This document shows positions 58,334-59,907 of a stretch of DNA of 59,907 nt, piece by piece. The translations under genes and the position numbers were made by a program. The notes below the pieces were generated by a model. The model worked only from the letters and a program-made list of their open reading frames with translations. It was not told the DNA's origin and made no database searches. This DNA comes from JAGOEX01 sp964630905 (GTDB lineage Bacteria > UBP6 > UBA1177): positions 1-59,907 of the forward strand of contig CAZVWR010000014.1 in NCBI GenBank assembly GCA_964630905.1, in the 5' to 3' direction. How positions within the stretch are numbered: the stretch's first letter is position 1; every line of letters starts with the position of its first letter.

Positions 58334-59644
58334 TTATTCACTATATTCAAAATTAATCAGATATTCCCATGCCGGAACTATTCGAATTGTTCTGTCTTCA
58401 AGTTCTAACACACCTGATTCATTCATTGTTACAAGTGTCGCACTTTTTTCATTGATCTCACCCATTGCCTCAAAAAGTGCTGAAACTTCTCTTTTTTTTG
58501 TCTTTTCATCGTTCATGTCAAATGAAACCTGAACAAGGTTCTTTTTTCCGGTTCTATCTATCCAGCAGAAATCAACTTCTTTTCCTGATCCGGTTTTATA
58601 ATAATAAATTGCACTTGAGCTCCTTCTGATCGTTAAAAAAACAAGATTTTCAAGAAGATACCCCTTTTTTTCAGATACATTTGGATCAATTGAATCAGCC
58701 ATACCATGATCAACACAGTATATTTTTTTCAGATTTACATTTCTTTTCGCGAAAGATCTGTCAAATATCTGAACAGAAAAAAGGAAATAACAATCTTCAA
58801 ACCACCCTAAAGCTGTTGAAACGAAATCTTTTGCGGTTTTAAAACCTATTGATTTTAAATATTCATGGAGACGGTTAATTGAATAAAGTGATGAAACTGA
58901 AGTCAAAAGACGATTGGCAAGATTTATGACTGCCCGAGGATTTGAAACATTGAATCTTTCCACAATATCATGAAAAATTATACTTCTGAAATATTCCTGA
59001 TGAATTCTTATCCTTTCATTTCGAGCAAGATCAAGGGTTTCGGGGAAACCTCCTTTCTCAAAGTATTCCTCAAATGCTTTGGCAAGAATCATTTTTTCTT
59101 TTGTTGTAGTTTTATCTGCTGGTATTTTCTTAAAAGAAAGAAATTCCTTGAATGAAAAAGGGAAAAGTTCGTATGACAGTGATCTTCCTCTCATCTGTGT
59201 TGCAATTTCAGCAGAAAGCATTTTTGCCGAAGAACCGGTTATATAAATTTCACATAATTCAGTCCGGAGAATTCTTTCAACAAACATTTCCCAGTTTTCA
59301 GTTTCCTGGATTTCATCAAAAAAACAGTATATTTTTTCAACACCTTTTTTTTCAGGGAACAGCGAAAAATAAACATCAGTAACTAATGCCGGACCTGTTC
59401 TCTTAAGTTCAGCGACCCGATCATCAAAAAAATTCATGAAAAGGATGTTTTCTCTTTTCACTCCGTTTTTTATCAGATCAGACATTATCTGTGTCATCAA
59501 TGTTGATTTGCCGCACCTTCTTACACCGATGAATATATTTGCCTTTTTTTCAATTCTGTAAAAATCAGAATCCCTTCTTACAAATTTTTCAACATCCTGC
59601 TTTTGAAAATCAAGAATCATCTGCTTTATTATCTCTTTTACCAT
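58334..59644 (-). CDS. AAA-type ATPase, DUF4143 family
   Basis: This 436-residue protein has the AAA domain with Walker A FIGVRRCGKSTLMTQIM, NILFMNFFDD, the Walker B region YCFFDEIQETENWEMFVERIL and EIYITGSSAKMLS. The C-terminal DUF4143 nuclease-like domain has the ENLVFLTIRRSS, YYYKTGSGKEVDFCWIDRTG motif with its Glu-Val-Asp. Such proteins are common in anaerobes, often many per genome, and may act in DNA repair, toxin function or mobile defence. It is a paralogue of the truncated gene at 1-309, including parts of the upstream region. The ATG has GGAGGTAAAAC before it. The same AAA-nuclease fold is used by some defence systems, but no partner is nearby. Confidence 0.88.
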   Translation of the reverse strand: MVKEIIKQMILDFQKQDVEKFVRRDSDFYRIEKKANIFIGVRRCGKSTLMTQIMSDLIKNGVKRENILFMNFFDDRVAELKRTGPALVTDVYFSLFPEKKGVEKIYCFFDEIQETENWEMFVERILRTELCEIYITGSSAKMLSAEIATQMRGRSLSYELFPFSFKEFLSFKKIPADKTTTKEKMILAKAFEEYFEKGGFPETLDLARNERIRIHQEYFRSIIFHDIVERFNVSNPRAVINLANRLLTSVSSLYSINRLHEYLKSIGFKTAKDFVSTALGWFEDCYFLFSVQIFDRSFAKRNVNLKKIYCVDHGMADSIDPNVSEKKGYLLENLVFLTIRRSSSAIYYYKTGSGKEVDFCWIDRTGKKNLVQVSFDMNDEKTKKREVSALFEAMGEINEKSATLVTMNESGVLELEDRTIRIVPAWEYLINFEYSE

Positions 59645-59655
59645 GTTTTACCTCC

Positions 59656-59712
59656 AAGTGGAAATGATTTCCAACCACTATTTGCCAAAAGTGGTCTGGA
59701 TTTTATACCACT
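59656..59712. promoter_or_regulatory. cluster of AAGTGG/CCACT boxes upstream of the ATPase gene
   Basis: Four copies of one box lie just upstream of the ATPase ribosome binding site: AAGTGG at 59656-59661, ACCACT at 59674-59679, AGTGGT at 59690-59695 and ACCACT at 59707-59712. They alternate in orientation, so they make inverted pairs. This could be an operator for autoregulation or another DNA-binding protein. Only the sequence pattern is seen. Confidence 0.4.
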
Positions 59713-59801
59713 TTCCGCACAAATTAGCAAGAAAATTCTCCCAGTTTTCAAATAAAATCCAAAATTTTATGACAGGTGGAATTGCAATATTTGATTTTAA
59801 T

Positions 59802-59907
59802 TTAATAGACAAATACCGGACTGACATCACCATCAGGGGTCTCATCAGGCATAAACTCATCATATAGACAGAGATCCGGAACTTGTTTACAGTATGATTC
59901 CATATCA
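59802..59907 (-). CDS. C-terminal end of an unidentified protein (runs off the right edge)
   Basis: Reading leftward from the right edge, an open frame of 34 residues ends at TAA 59802. It contains two Cys (YCKQVPDLC) and an acidic end (DEFMPDETPDGDVSP). The composition resembles the Cys-rich, Asp-rich lipoproteins elsewhere in the window, so it is likely the end of such a protein. There is too little to name a family. Confidence 0.4.
   Translation of the reverse strand, partial: DMESYCKQVPDLCLYDEFMPDETPDGDVSPVFVY

Noticed and set aside
59678..59863. 61-residue minus-strand frame MMSLCLMRPL...
   Set aside because: A better frame in the same place ends at 59802 and continues off the right edge; the 61-residue frame is in another phase and has no ribosome binding site.

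Overview
The window is AT-rich, densely coded DNA with few gaps, none over 300 bases without a gene or RNA. It looks chromosomal and comes from a Gram-negative bacterium: there are many lipoproteins with lipoboxes, a porin, a secretin (PilQ), a TonB-like protein and RND/MMPL exporters. An oxygen-defence operon of rubrerythrin, superoxide reductase, ferritin, flavodiiron protein and rubredoxin suggests an anaerobe. FHA and zinc-ribbon/TPR membrane proteins, a stand-alone sigma region-4 protein, MopE-type and Asn-Thr-Gly-repeat lipoproteins and the pilMNOPQ-aro order suggest a deltaproteobacterial or myxobacteria-like lineage. I cannot place it more finely from sequence alone.

Layout. 1-3.3 kb: the 5' end of a DUF4143-type ATPase gene, then the oxygen-defence operon (minus strand). 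3.6-5.3 kb: a small lipoprotein gene whose ribosome binding site lies in a 12-bp inverted repeat, and ornithine aminotransferase. 5.4-11.4 kb (minus): coaBC, a DtxR/MntR-like repressor, a cyclic-nucleotide-binding protein and a 1244-residue zinc-ribbon/GYF/TPR membrane protein. 11.6-16.3 kb (plus): an FHA membrane protein, a small secreted protein, HU/IHF, a DMT transporter and an iron-type alcohol dehydrogenase. 16.3-23.8 kb (minus): class II aldolase-like protein, thioredoxin reductase, porin, an Asp/Ser/Gly-rich lipoprotein, queC, a TonB-like gene overlapping a 109-residue orphan, and a Cys-rich lipoprotein. 24.1 kb: the sigma region-4 protein (plus).

24.5-36 kb (minus) reads as one long unit: small XRE regulator, pilM, pilN, pilO, pilP, pilQ, aroC, aroK, aroB, a lipoprotein, then an MMPL exporter after a 122-base gap. 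Next come murA (minus), a CAT-anticodon tRNA, a zinc-ribbon coiled-coil protein and the RNase P RNA (plus). 38.9-46.2 kb holds mostly secreted lipoproteins: an M28 peptidase, two proteins with Asn-Thr-Gly/Asp-Ser-Gly tripeptide repeats and a beta-lactamase-fold hydrolase, with L-serine dehydratase among them. 46.3-55.3 kb (minus) is a tight six-gene operon: GT39 glycosyltransferase, U32 protein, DUF4911-like protein, outer-membrane protein, radical SAM protein, MMPL exporter. The window ends with an orphan Hsp70, a XerC/D recombinase, a second DUF4143-type ATPase and the 3' end of one more gene.

Most notable: (1) the FHA protein and the zinc-ribbon/TPR protein share a C-terminal module of about 50 residues, which suggests one undescribed envelope system with cytoplasmic sensing domains and external helical repeats; (2) MurA carries Asp where most bacteria have the catalytic Cys targeted by fosfomycin; (3) the six-gene GT39-to-MMPL operon; (4) the start-site inverted repeat at 3496-3587; (5) the tripeptide-repeat lipoproteins, encoded by 9-bp tandem DNA repeats.
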